From: an uncultured Bdellovibrio sp.
GTDB lineage: Bacteria; Bdellovibrionota; Bdellovibrionia; Bdellovibrionales; Bdellovibrionaceae
NCBI RefSeq assembly: GCF_946478835.1
Contig: NZ_CAMLDV010000144.1
Location: forward strand, 1 to 8,822
Direction of reading: 5' to 3'
Length of the DNA: 8,822 nucleotides
Under the pieces are notes generated by a model, which was given only the letters and a program-made list of their open reading frames with translations, was not told the DNA's origin and searched no databases. Shown here piece by piece: positions 1 through 7,740 of the stretch (positions within the stretch are counted from its first letter, which is position 1; every line of letters begins with the position of its first letter). The position numbers were made by a program, and so were the translations under genes.

Positions 1-68
1 TCAACGCAGGAACAGCGCTGATCTTCTCTGCTCGCACGCTTGATGCTTACGCGAACTTAGGTAAATAA
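1..68 (+). CDS. C-terminal end of an unidentified rightward gene (partial)
   Basis: An open frame entering from the left edge (first full codon at position 3) runs 21 codons and stops at TAA 66-68. The visible residues are NAGTALIFSARTLDAY followed by ANLGK. This is too short to assign a family. The frame is accepted as a real gene end because a strong hairpin with a T run starts six bases after the stop, as expected for the end of a transcription unit. The gene converges on the lipoprotein gene. The other two forward frames are closed by stops within the first 45 bases. Function is unknown. Confidence 0.6.
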   Translation, partial: NAGTALIFSARTLDAYANLGK

Positions 69-73
69 AAAAC

Positions 74-111
74 AAAACCCACAACAGCGTTGACCGTTGT
101 GGGTTTTTTTT
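74..111. terminator. Bidirectional intrinsic terminator between convergent genes
   Basis: A 12-bp perfect stem is formed by AAAACCCACAAC (74-85) and GTTGTGGGTTTT (96-107), with a 10-base loop. On the plus strand it is followed by an unbroken run of T (104-111), giving a terminator for the rightward gene ending at 68. Read on the minus strand, the same hairpin is followed by a T-rich stretch (complement of 63-77), so it also terminates leftward transcription from the lipoprotein gene that ends at 138. Confidence 0.9.
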
Positions 112-137
112 GTAGGTCTTAACTAAGAGCCAACTGA

Positions 138-1052
138 TTACCAGTTGAAGCTGTTTTCGTCGTAACCCCAGTTAGCAAGAGCTTTTTTGTACATACCCTT
201 CATGAATTTTTGAGCTTGGTGAGGCTTTAAACCCAACTCAGATGCAGATCTGTTAGTCAAATCTTGCATAGAAGAGCTGTCACCCATTGCCAAGTCTTTC
301 GCAGCAGCTAGAGCGTCAGAGAACTGAACACCGAAAACAGCTTTGAAAGTTTTGTCCATGTCTTTTTCAGAAGTAGTACCGCGCTCAGCAGCAGCTACCG
401 CCCAAGAGTTCAATGCAGAAGCAACTGCAACCGCTTTGTCTTGTTTGAAGCCGTATTCTTTCATCAACTTCTCAGAAGCCATTTTAACAAGTTTCTTATT
501 TGTATCAGAGTTCAAAGCAGCGAAGTTTGTATCTGATGCAGAAGAAGCGTTTTTCTCGTTGATCGCTTGACCGTAGTTAGATTCACCTGTGTTCGCATTG
601 TAAAGAACGCCGTTTTTACCCAACCAATAAGTTCCGTTAGAGATATCTTCCCAATAGAAACCAGTTGTTCCTACACCGATAGTTGTACCACCAACATAAC
701 CGGCAAACTCAGAAACATTTGCATAGTATTGGAAACGACCCAAATCATCGTAAACCGCTGCTTTACCAGAAGCATCGAATTTAACATACCAAAGGTCGTC
801 AGAGCCGTGACCGTAGTCATTGTAGTGAGGATCTTCAGTTACTGTGATTCTCTTTCCGTTAGAAGCGAAGAATGTGCAACCTGGAGTTGCTTCTTGAGTT
901 TTACAAGCATCACCGTAAACAGTCTCATAAGGATAGTAGAGTGTCGTTCCGCCGCCGCCTGGTGTTCCACCACCGCCGCCTCCGCCGCCACCGCAGGCTG
1001 CGAAGCTAGTTGCTACAACTGCTGCTACCATCGTACGCAATACATTTTTCAT
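138..1052 (-). CDS. Predicted lipoprotein with poly-glycine linker, unknown function
   Basis: The product has 304 residues. Residues 1-19 form a lipoprotein signal peptide (MKN, then a hydrophobic Ala/Val stretch) ending in FAAC, with Cys20 as the predicted lipidated residue. Phe at -3 is slightly off consensus. Cys20 is followed by nine Gly, Thr-Pro and four Gly (21-35), a flexible tether of the kind common after the lipid anchor in deltaproteobacterial lipoproteins. Residues 38-165 are rich in Tyr, Gly and Trp and look mostly beta, with Cys50 and Cys59 placed to form a disulfide. Residues 165-304 are Ala/Lys-rich and probably helical. No known family is recognised. AGGAGG lies eight bases before the ATG, fixing the start. 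Asn, Tyr and Phe codons are mostly AAC, TAC and TTC, which suggests high expression. It lies 63 bases after the subtilase gene with no clear terminator between them, so read-through is possible. Location would be the periplasmic face of the inner membrane or the outer membrane. Confidence 0.85.
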   Translation of the reverse strand: MKNVLRTMVAAVVATSFAACGGGGGGGGGTPGGGGTTLYYPYETVYGDACKTQEATPGCTFFASNGKRITVTEDPHYNDYGHGSDDLWYVKFDASGKAAVYDDLGRFQYYANVSEFAGYVGGTTIGVGTTGFYWEDISNGTYWLGKNGVLYNANTGESNYGQAINEKNASSASDTNFAALNSDTNKKLVKMASEKLMKEYGFKQDKAVAVASALNSWAVAAAERGTTSEKDMDKTFKAVFGVQFSDALAAAKDLAMGDSSSMQDLTNRSASELGLKPHQAQKFMKGMYKKALANWGYDENSFNW

Positions 1053-1060
1053 TCGTGGTT

Positions 1061-1066
1061 CCTCCT
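1061..1066 (-). promoter_or_regulatory. Shine-Dalgarno AGGAGG of the lipoprotein gene
   Basis: The plus strand reads CCTCCT here, i.e. AGGAGG on the coding strand, eight bases upstream of the ATG at 1052. This is a perfect six-base match to the anti-Shine-Dalgarno sequence and much stronger than the sites of the two upstream genes, consistent with an abundantly made lipoprotein. A run of nine A on the coding strand lies just upstream. Confidence 0.85.
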
Positions 1067-1115
1067 ATGGAATCTTTTTTTTTAATTTTCAAAACCGCTA
1101 AAAACGATTCTTTAT

Positions 1116-4100
1116 TTAGTAAGTCAAGTTAACTCGCAGCAATTTATCGCCGCAGTAGTAGTCAAACGAGTGGGCTCCTTTGGATCCTTGGAAGACCGCC
1201 GTTTCCATTGAACGACAACCTGACGACTTAAATCTCAAACGAGCCGGTGACACCAGTTCGACTGCAGAGCCATCCTTTGCAAAAATCGGTACCAACATTT
1301 TGACACCACGACTGAGCCCCGCTCCTTCGGTTGTAAAGATGGCTGGAAGCTTCGTTGATGCGTCGCGCGCATCGCGGATCGTGAGCGGTATATATAGAGA
1401 GACAAAGAGGTTGTCTGGGAAGAACGTGTAACGGTCTAAGCTGCGGCTCCAAACTTGGTTCGTGATGAGGTCATGATATTGAATTTCGGAGTTTGTAAGT
1501 ACAAAGGCCCCCTTACGTTGAAGCCCCGCGAAAACCGCTCTGACACGCAAAGCGGAGTCAAATTGGGACCGCTGAGCTGCCAACTGACGATCCAAGAGAT
1601 CCCAGTTTTTATTATCAAACAACGTCAAACGCTGCTGACGACTGAGTCCTTCACCAAACCAGAAGCTGCCAGCGAATTCGTCTTTGGCATAATCAAGGCT
1701 TTGGATTTTATCAACGCGCGTATCTAAAATATTACGGTAGACGTTCGTATCATGGAACAAATCAAGCTCCATGAAGTTTTCAATCTTTCCGTTAACCACC
1801 TCGGCCACGGCGAAGTTGTACAGATAAGACGGCTTCGCCTCAGTGCCTTGGTTTTTAGCAAGCAAGATAGAAACACGACCGGCTTCAATCTGATCTTGGC
1901 GCGGTTGAATCACATCGACAATTTTATAGTCTTCGTATTCTTCCAGGGCTTTAAGTTCATTTTTCTCATTCAGGAAGTAGAAACGAAGTTTTTGTTTTTC
2001 GATATCGTTTGGATTTTCCCAACGGTCTCTCAAGCTGCGTTTACGGTCCGGATCTTTACCGCCGCCAATCCAGGCTGGACGCTTGGTCCCGCCGATTTTC
2101 TGCAAGTAGATTTGAGAAGCATCCAGCGGCATCGCTGCCATCTCACCATTGTAGCCAAAGCTTTCAATCAGCTTCATCGACTTATCAAAGACGAAGAAAC
2201 TCATCGGCGAGCCCTTGGCATTTTCGTCGTCGCTCTTATCTTCAAGCACGCCCAAAACGTATTCGCTTTGACCGTCGCCATTCATATCCATACGAGCTGT
2301 GACTTTATCTAAGAGATTTTCACTGTTGCCTTCGATACGAATTTTTGTGCCACCCACAGCGTTGTAAGAGCCCGTGCCGGAATCCGCTATCACCCACAAC
2401 TGCCATTGATTTTTGTTTTCCATCAACGCCAAGTAATCGCGTTGTTCGGGATTCTTATCCAAGTTTTGATCCAGAGGAATGAAAGAAACACGTCCCTTTG
2501 GCATGCCCACGATAGGATAAGTGCGGATGTCTTTACCGGCCATGTTTTCGTTTACGTCCACCGTGATCTCAGTTTCAAAAACATAACGACGCGGTTCTTG
2601 GTCCCCGACTTTCACATCCACCGTTAAATCCAACTCACTTGGAATGCGGGATTGTGAAGGATCGGCATTGTCTACGATAGACATCGCAACAACGTACTTA
2701 CGAACTTCGCCTGATTTCCACATTGAAGGATACGGAGCCACTTCCTTAACCGACGTGATCCAAGGACGAACCGCTTCTGGGTGAGGTTTGATGAATTGTG
2801 GGTTCATCTTCACTTTGGAAACATCCACGTCAGACCATTTATTTACAAAAGAAATTTCGAAATACAGATCTTTGCTTTTACGATCCCAAGGGATTTCTGT
2901 TTTTTCTTTATTCGCGATCGTAATGAAAGGCTGTGGTTGAACTTTTAAAGATCTTTCTAAATCTAAATTTCCTGCCACAGAATATTTCTTATAAATTTCC
3001 CTTTCCGGGCTGAGAACTTGTCCTTTCTCATGAGAGCCGCCTTCAAGCAAAGAAAGGTTGCTAAGAAGAGGTCTCGCTCCCAAAACAAGGCGCGGGTAAA
3101 TTTCGTTGGCTGGAATTCCGCGTGCTAACATTTCTGCGACAGCCGCAGCAACGAAAGGAGACGCTTGCGAAGTCCCCGAAAGATATTCATAACCCAGTGT
3201 TGAACGGAAACGCACAGGACGTTTGCCTTCGGGGAACGTGCTCAGAATATTTAAACCCGGAGCCACGATATCAACGCCACTCCCGTAGTTTGAAAAGTGT
3301 GTCATCGCTCCATCTGGACCGGAAGCACCAACGCAAATCACGTTGGGATAAGCGCAGGGTCTCAACAAAGCTCTTGTTGAGTCATTCCCCGCTGCGGCGA
3401 CGATAATCACGCCACGCGCTTGAGCTTCTTCAATCACTTTTCTCATGAATTCAGAGTCGGAAGTTTGTGGCCAACCCATAGAGAAGTTGATCACTTTCGC
3501 ACCTGAGCGCATCGCATAGATCACACCACGGGCGACGACATCACCAAGACTTCTTTTGATGGATTCTTTACCCGCTTCTGTGGGGTCATCATAAATAGAC
3601 AAAGGCTTGATCGGTTCACTTGGTTGAACGCCGATCACTTGCACTGGCAAGATCTCTACGTTCTCACTTAAACCACGTACGCCGATATTGTTATCCGCTT
3701 CAGCAGCAATAATACCCGCGACGTGTGTCCCGTGACCTTGTTCATCGTCAAAGTCGGGACGGCCCAGGATTCCAGCAGCATTTACGCCACCAAGAAGACT
3801 CCAGCCTTGGCAATCCAATGGATATCCATTTTTATCTTGATCGACTTCAGGATTTTTTAAATCCATCCATTTTGCTTCGCAGACTTTACGATCGTTTTCT
3901 TCTAGGCACGCTTTGAATTTCGCTAAAGCACGGCATTCCGACTCATTTCTATGAATCACCGTTTTTAAATCCGGATGACTTTTCTGGATGCCCGTATCCA
4001 AAACAGCGACAAGAATTTTCTTTTGTGCTTTTTGGCGGACTGGCAGGCGCACGTCTTGTTGTGCGCGTGCAGGAACTTTGTACGTGTGCAAAGGATCAAG

Positions 4101-4217
4101 ATCCACCATTTGCGGCTGACCTTGATTGTTAAGCCCCCACTGATAAGCAGAAAATGGGTCCGCCGCATGAGCGGACACCGTGGTTAAAATCGAAAGAGCT
4201 AAGATTAGGTGTCTCAT
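1116..4217 (-). CDS. Secreted subtilisin-family (S8) serine protease with long C-terminal extension
   Basis: The product has 1033 residues. Residues 1-18 are a Sec signal peptide with cleavage likely after AHA. YQWGLNNQGQP (25-35) is the usual entry to a subtilase catalytic domain. The triad is Asp74 in VAVLDTGI, His162 in GHGTHVAG and Ser350 in SGTSQASP; Asn278 in AAAGND is the oxyanion residue. Between Asp and His there is a long insert with Cys95, 104, 113 and 136 and a possible Ca loop, DQDKNGYPLD (126-135). Residues about 430-560 look like beta-sandwich domains. Residues 570-1033 look like repeated beta structure and include MDMNGDGQSEYV (643-654), an FG-GAP/VCBS-type Ca-binding loop. 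Cys1001 and Cys1022 may pair. The peptidase class is certain; the targets are unknown. No inhibitor-type prodomain is evident between signal peptide and catalytic domain. The start ATG overlaps the upstream stop as ATGA and has AGGGAG six bases before it. It is likely exported to the periplasm or beyond. Confidence 0.95.
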   Translation of the reverse strand: MRHLILALSILTTVSAHAADPFSAYQWGLNNQGQPQMVDLDPLHTYKVPARAQQDVRLPVRQKAQKKILVAVLDTGIQKSHPDLKTVIHRNESECRALAKFKACLEENDRKVCEAKWMDLKNPEVDQDKNGYPLDCQGWSLLGGVNAAGILGRPDFDDEQGHGTHVAGIIAAEADNNIGVRGLSENVEILPVQVIGVQPSEPIKPLSIYDDPTEAGKESIKRSLGDVVARGVIYAMRSGAKVINFSMGWPQTSDSEFMRKVIEEAQARGVIIVAAAGNDSTRALLRPCAYPNVICVGASGPDGAMTHFSNYGSGVDIVAPGLNILSTFPEGKRPVRFRSTLGYEYLSGTSQASPFVAAAVAEMLARGIPANEIYPRLVLGARPLLSNLSLLEGGSHEKGQVLSPEREIYKKYSVAGNLDLERSLKVQPQPFITIANKEKTEIPWDRKSKDLYFEISFVNKWSDVDVSKVKMNPQFIKPHPEAVRPWITSVKEVAPYPSMWKSGEVRKYVVAMSIVDNADPSQSRIPSELDLTVDVKVGDQEPRRYVFETEITVDVNENMAGKDIRTYPIVGMPKGRVSFIPLDQNLDKNPEQRDYLALMENKNQWQLWVIADSGTGSYNAVGGTKIRIEGNSENLLDKVTARMDMNGDGQSEYVLGVLEDKSDDENAKGSPMSFFVFDKSMKLIESFGYNGEMAAMPLDASQIYLQKIGGTKRPAWIGGGKDPDRKRSLRDRWENPNDIEKQKLRFYFLNEKNELKALEEYEDYKIVDVIQPRQDQIEAGRVSILLAKNQGTEAKPSYLYNFAVAEVVNGKIENFMELDLFHDTNVYRNILDTRVDKIQSLDYAKDEFAGSFWFGEGLSRQQRLTLFDNKNWDLLDRQLAAQRSQFDSALRVRAVFAGLQRKGAFVLTNSEIQYHDLITNQVWSRSLDRYTFFPDNLFVSLYIPLTIRDARDASTKLPAIFTTEGAGLSRGVKMLVPIFAKDGSAVELVSPARLRFKSSGCRSMETAVFQGSKGAHSFDYYCGDKLLRVNLTY

Positions 4218-7200
4218 CGGAAGCTCCCTTGCGAACGATCGAGCTCAATTGGAGAGATGCGTGTCTTATTTGCAAACATCGCAATCAAACCACTGGCGTA
4301 ATCGATATTCTTTTTTGGATCTCCCAAAGTGTTTGAGAAGTATTCCAAGTCACCGTCTTCATCGCCGGTACGGAAACCATTGATGCGAACAAAGAAGATG
4401 TAATTTTCTTCGCCTAAGAATTTCAACAACTGAGGAAGTGGGATCGCTTCTTCAAGCACGTAGATCACATTTGTCATCCACTGCGTTTGTGCCAGCTTGT
4501 CTTTCGGATACTTTGCAGAAAGGTCCAAAAGCTTTTCCATCCAAGGAACCATACAAACGTAGTTCGTTCCGTTCACCCATGCCGACGTCGGAATATCGCT
4601 ACCACCACGGTCATTGTTACCGCCCCGGCTTTTTTGCTGGGCTTCCTCGCACATTTCCCAGTATTTGCCTTTGCCCTTTTCCATGTTGCCGTTACCAAGG
4701 ATCAACATCATATCGTCGAACATTTCTTTATCGTTGGCGCGAGCTTTATGGCCCATCTTTTCGCTGAGTTTTTGGAAAAGACCGCTCACAAACTTATGTC
4801 TTCTAGCTGCCTTTCCGTCGGCATCGGGCTGTGTGATCAAATTGCGGATCTTATCTAAGCCACCTGGCAAGATCGAAAGATTCGCAGTGATACGATAGAA
4901 GTCCACCGCTGTGACATTGGCAAAAGCTTCCGGTTCAATCAAACGGTAGTTCATCAATGGCGCTCCATTGAGCTCGCCTTGAACTTCATCCAGAAGTTTA
5001 AAGAATTTTTTGCGGTTTAAATGCCATCCGCCCCACACGTGCTGAACAATAGCTACGGATGGATATTGTTTTGAGTTCACCGTAAGGTCAGACTCTGTGT
5101 TGACGGTTCTCCAGTACGCTTTACCAAATGGCGTGTTCGCCGGATTTGGATCGTCACTGCGAGCTAAATCAATGCGGCTCTTCGGAGACCATTTGTTGAG
5201 GATGCCGTCGATCCAGTCAGAGGCAAAACCAAGAAGGTCACGACCTTTAAGTTCCCCTTTTTTATTTGAGAATAACGTCACTTCTTCATCTTTAGGATCG
5301 ATATCCGGGGCTTCAGAGCTGCGCGGGTAACGGATCTTAAGCAAGTGATCTTCATTGAATGAATTCACGCGCCACGCAAGGAACTTCGTGCGAAGTTCTT
5401 TGGTTTTAAGATCATGATCGATCTCAAACTTTTTGTGCGAGAATTTCGCATAGAGCAACTCAGGATCGTTGCTCTTAAAGAGCGCTCGAAGAGCTGGCTT
5501 CAAATTATCGCGAGTGTCGACGAAATCTTTAACGAATTTTTGGTCGACTTTGCCCGTATCCAAAAGTTCTGCGTATTCAGGATTGTAGTCGATGACAAAG
5601 GCGTCCGTATTTAAATCCGTCCATGTCGTGTTAGCACGGATGCGCATAACGTTGATAAAGAAGTTAAAGTCTAAAGTCGCACCCAAGGCTTTGCCCGTTT
5701 GCGCGCGCACGTAAACTTGAACACCTTCTTTAGTTCTCATGAAACTTGTTTGACGAAGAATCGCTCTTGAACCATCAGCGCCAACAGAAACAGACGTGAT
5801 GAAACTCAGTGGTGAAATACCCATCAATACATCTAAGGAAGAAGACAATTGGCCGTAAGCTGACAAAGCGATAGAGTCTGTGATGGTGAATACTTCACCT
5901 TCACGCATATCCGCTAAGAAGGCATCCAAAGGTTGGCGCATGCTCTTACCGTCGGCTGACTTCACCAGATCTTTTTCCGTCAAAACTTTAGAAACATTGT
6001 TCATGAATTTCGGAATCAAAAGGTCCTGCCATGGAACTTTCGTACCTTCTTTAATTGAAAGAAGAGGACGAACGTGAGTGTAATCTCTCATCACCATGAC
6101 GTTAGCGCCAAATGCTGGAATCACATTTGGAACTCCATCCAGAGTCATGAAGTAACCCAAACGACCTGCCACACTTAAATTATCCACCAATTGAATTGGC
6201 GCGGAACTTCCGAAGTAAGTTCCCGTCGTGACGTGACGAGTGGCTGCAAGATTGAACCCGCCTACAGGACCGCCCCAAGCTTCAACATTTTGGTATAACG
6301 GCTCCAGAGGTTTTTCTTTAATATGTTGAGCAATTCTTTGTGAGATCTCTTCGCGACGACCTTGGTAAAGATCACTGACCTTCAGAAGATCCAATTTTTC
6401 GTTGATATGATTTAAAGCCGTACCGATGGCTGCCGACTTCGCGCGAATACCGATGTAGCGTTCCAAATCACCGTCTTGGAATGGCGATTGACGGTCACCG
6501 TGCGCAAAACGCTGAGGATAACCAGGAACAAATTCCTTCATCACTTTTCCGTTTTGAACGATGCCATTTGCAGAATTGATTCTTTCTAAATCTGGAAGAG
6601 GCAAACCGTTATTGCCTTTGAGATTAAACAACTCAAGCGCGTTGTTCACGCGGTAAAGAAGTTTTGCGAGCACCAGCTCTTCAAGTTCTTTCGGGAATGC
6701 ACCCGCTTTTACGATGTCTTGAATATCCTGATAGCGAAGATCCGCAAGACGTCTTACCAACCAGCGAGCATCTTCATAAGTACAAGCAGAAAATGATTCC
6801 GCCGAGGGATGGTTGATCACCACATGACCGGAAAGAACCGAACCGAATTTCGCAGAGAAACGGTTGATACTTTCTGGAACGTCGACAAGAGCAAATGGAA
6901 GAATCAACGCACGGTACGCTCTGTAACGAGAGAATCTTTGCACCGCAGGCAATTGATCTGGATTGTTTGGATCTGGAGCGTAACCCCATTGAATATCGAA
7001 ATACTCTGCCAAAGCCGGTTCAAGAACGGCGTCTGTGAAAACGACCGAGTGGCTGCCCGCATCGTCTTGGCTCACCCAACCGCGGCTTTGGAAGTCTGAA
7101 ATCATGCTTTCTTGAGCGTTCTTTAGGAAAGATTTTTTCTCTTCTTCATTGGCGAAGAAAACGCGGAGGTTGCGGTAGTATTTTGGAGATGGAACATAGT

Positions 7201-7630
7201 AGCCAAGTTTTCTTAAAAGAGCCGCACGCATCAACGTCGTGTGGCTATAACGGCTGAGACTTAAACGATAGAACAATCCTGGATTTTCGCGGGATTGAAC
7301 ACGCGACATATAGGTGAACGGCAAAGCGGCTTCTTCAGAAAGGAACTGCACACCATTGTTTGCCACAGGGTACGTGCCCGCGATTTCTTCTGTCGCGGGG
7401 TAAACGCGGTTTTGCCACATTTTATTTTCTTGAGGATTGAGACGACTGAGATCAGTTCCTTGATTCGCCAAAGCGGCAGCTTGACCGACATCCAAGGGAT
7501 TACCTGAACTGCCGATAAGATCTGAAGAGGGCTTTTTCACGGATTTTAAAGGCAATGAGACGCTTTCAGCACTCGCTATGGAGAGCATCATCAGGCAAAA
7601 TGCGCAGACTATGACTATTCTCAAAGACAT
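4214..7630 (-). CDS. Large exported protein of unknown family, coupled to the subtilase
   Basis: The product has 1138 residues. Residues 1-21 are a Sec signal peptide (MSLR, then a hydrophobic core, ASA before the cut). No family is recognised with confidence. Residues 119-165 hold a conserved-looking block, RLSLSRYSHTTLMRAALLRK and then LGYYVPSPKYY. Residues 283-337 are helical and charged (YEDARWLVRRLADLRY onward). In layout these two blocks recall bacterial secreted proteins with a CotH-like kinase N-terminus, but this is weak and catalytic residues were not identified. Residues 450-680 alternate polar and hydrophobic positions and look like amphipathic beta strands. Near the C-terminus GDEDGDLEYF (1089-1098) resembles a Ca-binding acidic loop. 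Cys994 and Cys1026 flank a Gly/Asn-rich segment (1003-1012) and could pair. AAGGGAG before ATG 7630 supports the start. It is the first gene of a unit with the subtilase, so it is probably the partner or substrate of that protease (inference). Confidence 0.9.
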   Translation of the reverse strand: MSLRIVIVCAFCLMMLSIASAESVSLPLKSVKKPSSDLIGSSGNPLDVGQAAALANQGTDLSRLNPQENKMWQNRVYPATEEIAGTYPVANNGVQFLSEEAALPFTYMSRVQSRENPGLFYRLSLSRYSHTTLMRAALLRKLGYYVPSPKYYRNLRVFFANEEEKKSFLKNAQESMISDFQSRGWVSQDDAGSHSVVFTDAVLEPALAEYFDIQWGYAPDPNNPDQLPAVQRFSRYRAYRALILPFALVDVPESINRFSAKFGSVLSGHVVINHPSAESFSACTYEDARWLVRRLADLRYQDIQDIVKAGAFPKELEELVLAKLLYRVNNALELFNLKGNNGLPLPDLERINSANGIVQNGKVMKEFVPGYPQRFAHGDRQSPFQDGDLERYIGIRAKSAAIGTALNHINEKLDLLKVSDLYQGRREEISQRIAQHIKEKPLEPLYQNVEAWGGPVGGFNLAATRHVTTGTYFGSSAPIQLVDNLSVAGRLGYFMTLDGVPNVIPAFGANVMVMRDYTHVRPLLSIKEGTKVPWQDLLIPKFMNNVSKVLTEKDLVKSADGKSMRQPLDAFLADMREGEVFTITDSIALSAYGQLSSSLDVLMGISPLSFITSVSVGADGSRAILRQTSFMRTKEGVQVYVRAQTGKALGATLDFNFFINVMRIRANTTWTDLNTDAFVIDYNPEYAELLDTGKVDQKFVKDFVDTRDNLKPALRALFKSNDPELLYAKFSHKKFEIDHDLKTKELRTKFLAWRVNSFNEDHLLKIRYPRSSEAPDIDPKDEEVTLFSNKKGELKGRDLLGFASDWIDGILNKWSPKSRIDLARSDDPNPANTPFGKAYWRTVNTESDLTVNSKQYPSVAIVQHVWGGWHLNRKKFFKLLDEVQGELNGAPLMNYRLIEPEAFANVTAVDFYRITANLSILPGGLDKIRNLITQPDADGKAARRHKFVSGLFQKLSEKMGHKARANDKEMFDDMMLILGNGNMEKGKGKYWEMCEEAQQKSRGGNNDRGGSDIPTSAWVNGTNYVCMVPWMEKLLDLSAKYPKDKLAQTQWMTNVIYVLEEAIPLPQLLKFLGEENYIFFVRINGFRTGDEDGDLEYFSNTLGDPKKNIDYASGLIAMFANKTRISPIELDRSQGSFR
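4224..4229 (-). promoter_or_regulatory. Shine-Dalgarno AGGGAG of the subtilase gene, inside the upstream gene
   Basis: AGGGAG on the coding strand lies six bases before the ATG at 4217 and within the last codons of the 1138-residue protein gene. Together with the ATGA overlap (4214-4217) it supports this start and indicates translational coupling of the two genes. Confidence 0.75.
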
Positions 7631-7635
7631 TTAAA

Positions 7636-7649
7636 CTCCCTTATTAGGG
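7636..7649 (-). promoter_or_regulatory. Ribosome binding site of the 1138-residue protein gene, partly in a small inverted repeat
   Basis: AAGGGAG on the coding strand (7636-7642) ends five bases before the ATG at 7630. Its AGGG is also the right arm of the inverted repeat CCCT-AATA-AGGG (7638-7649), which could form a 4-bp hairpin covering the site. The Shine-Dalgarno role is well supported; control by the hairpin is conjecture because the stem is short. Confidence 0.65.
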
Positions 7650-7683
7650 TAAAATTGGCACCGTCCGGTATTTAGCAAGGACT

Positions 7684-7695
7684 AAGCCATGGCTT
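7684..7695. repeat. Perfect 12-base palindrome AAGCCATGGCTT in the upstream gap
   Basis: AAGCCATGGCTT is identical on both strands. It lies 54 bases before the start of the 1138-residue protein gene and 45 bases beyond the hairpin terminator of the preceding gene, exactly where the promoter of the two-gene unit should be. A dimeric regulator site is the natural reading, but chance cannot be excluded. No convincing -35/-10 pair was found around it. A second small inverted repeat, ACCG-TC-CGGT, lies at 7660-7669. Confidence 0.4.
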
Positions 7696-7740
7696 CACAT
7701 ACGAAACGGTGTTAATTCCGTGTTTTATTCGTTTTTACGC

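Noticed and set aside
948..995. GC-rich triplet tract as a slippage-prone microsatellite
   Set aside because: The Gly codons alternate among GGT, GGC and GGA, so there is no long perfect repeat to slip on.
567..1085. Plus-strand 172-codon open frame
   Set aside because: It lies antisense to the lipoprotein gene. Its Ser/Thr/Cys-rich product is what complementing that gene's codons would give, and no ribosome binding site precedes it.
1070..1112. Possible terminator between subtilase and lipoprotein genes (GAATC and GATTC inverted repeat)
   Set aside because: The stem is five bases with a loop of about 30 and no T run after it on the coding strand, so it is not a credible terminator.
1752..2312. 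Plus-strand 186-codon open frame
   Set aside because: It is antisense to the subtilase gene, which has unambiguous catalytic motifs. It shows no recognisable domain and no start signals.
4487..4858. Plus-strand 123-codon open frame with hydrophobic stretches
   Set aside because: It lies entirely antisense to the 1138-residue protein gene. The hydrophobic look comes from complementing Lys/Glu-rich codons.
7655..7670. TGGCAC reminiscent of a sigma-54 promoter on the plus strand
   Set aside because: The -12 element (TTGC) is missing at the right spacing, and no rightward gene follows.
7650..7678. TTGCTA with an AT-rich stretch as a sigma-70 promoter for the protease unit
   Set aside because: The -10 candidates match the consensus at three of six positions at best, so it was not annotated.
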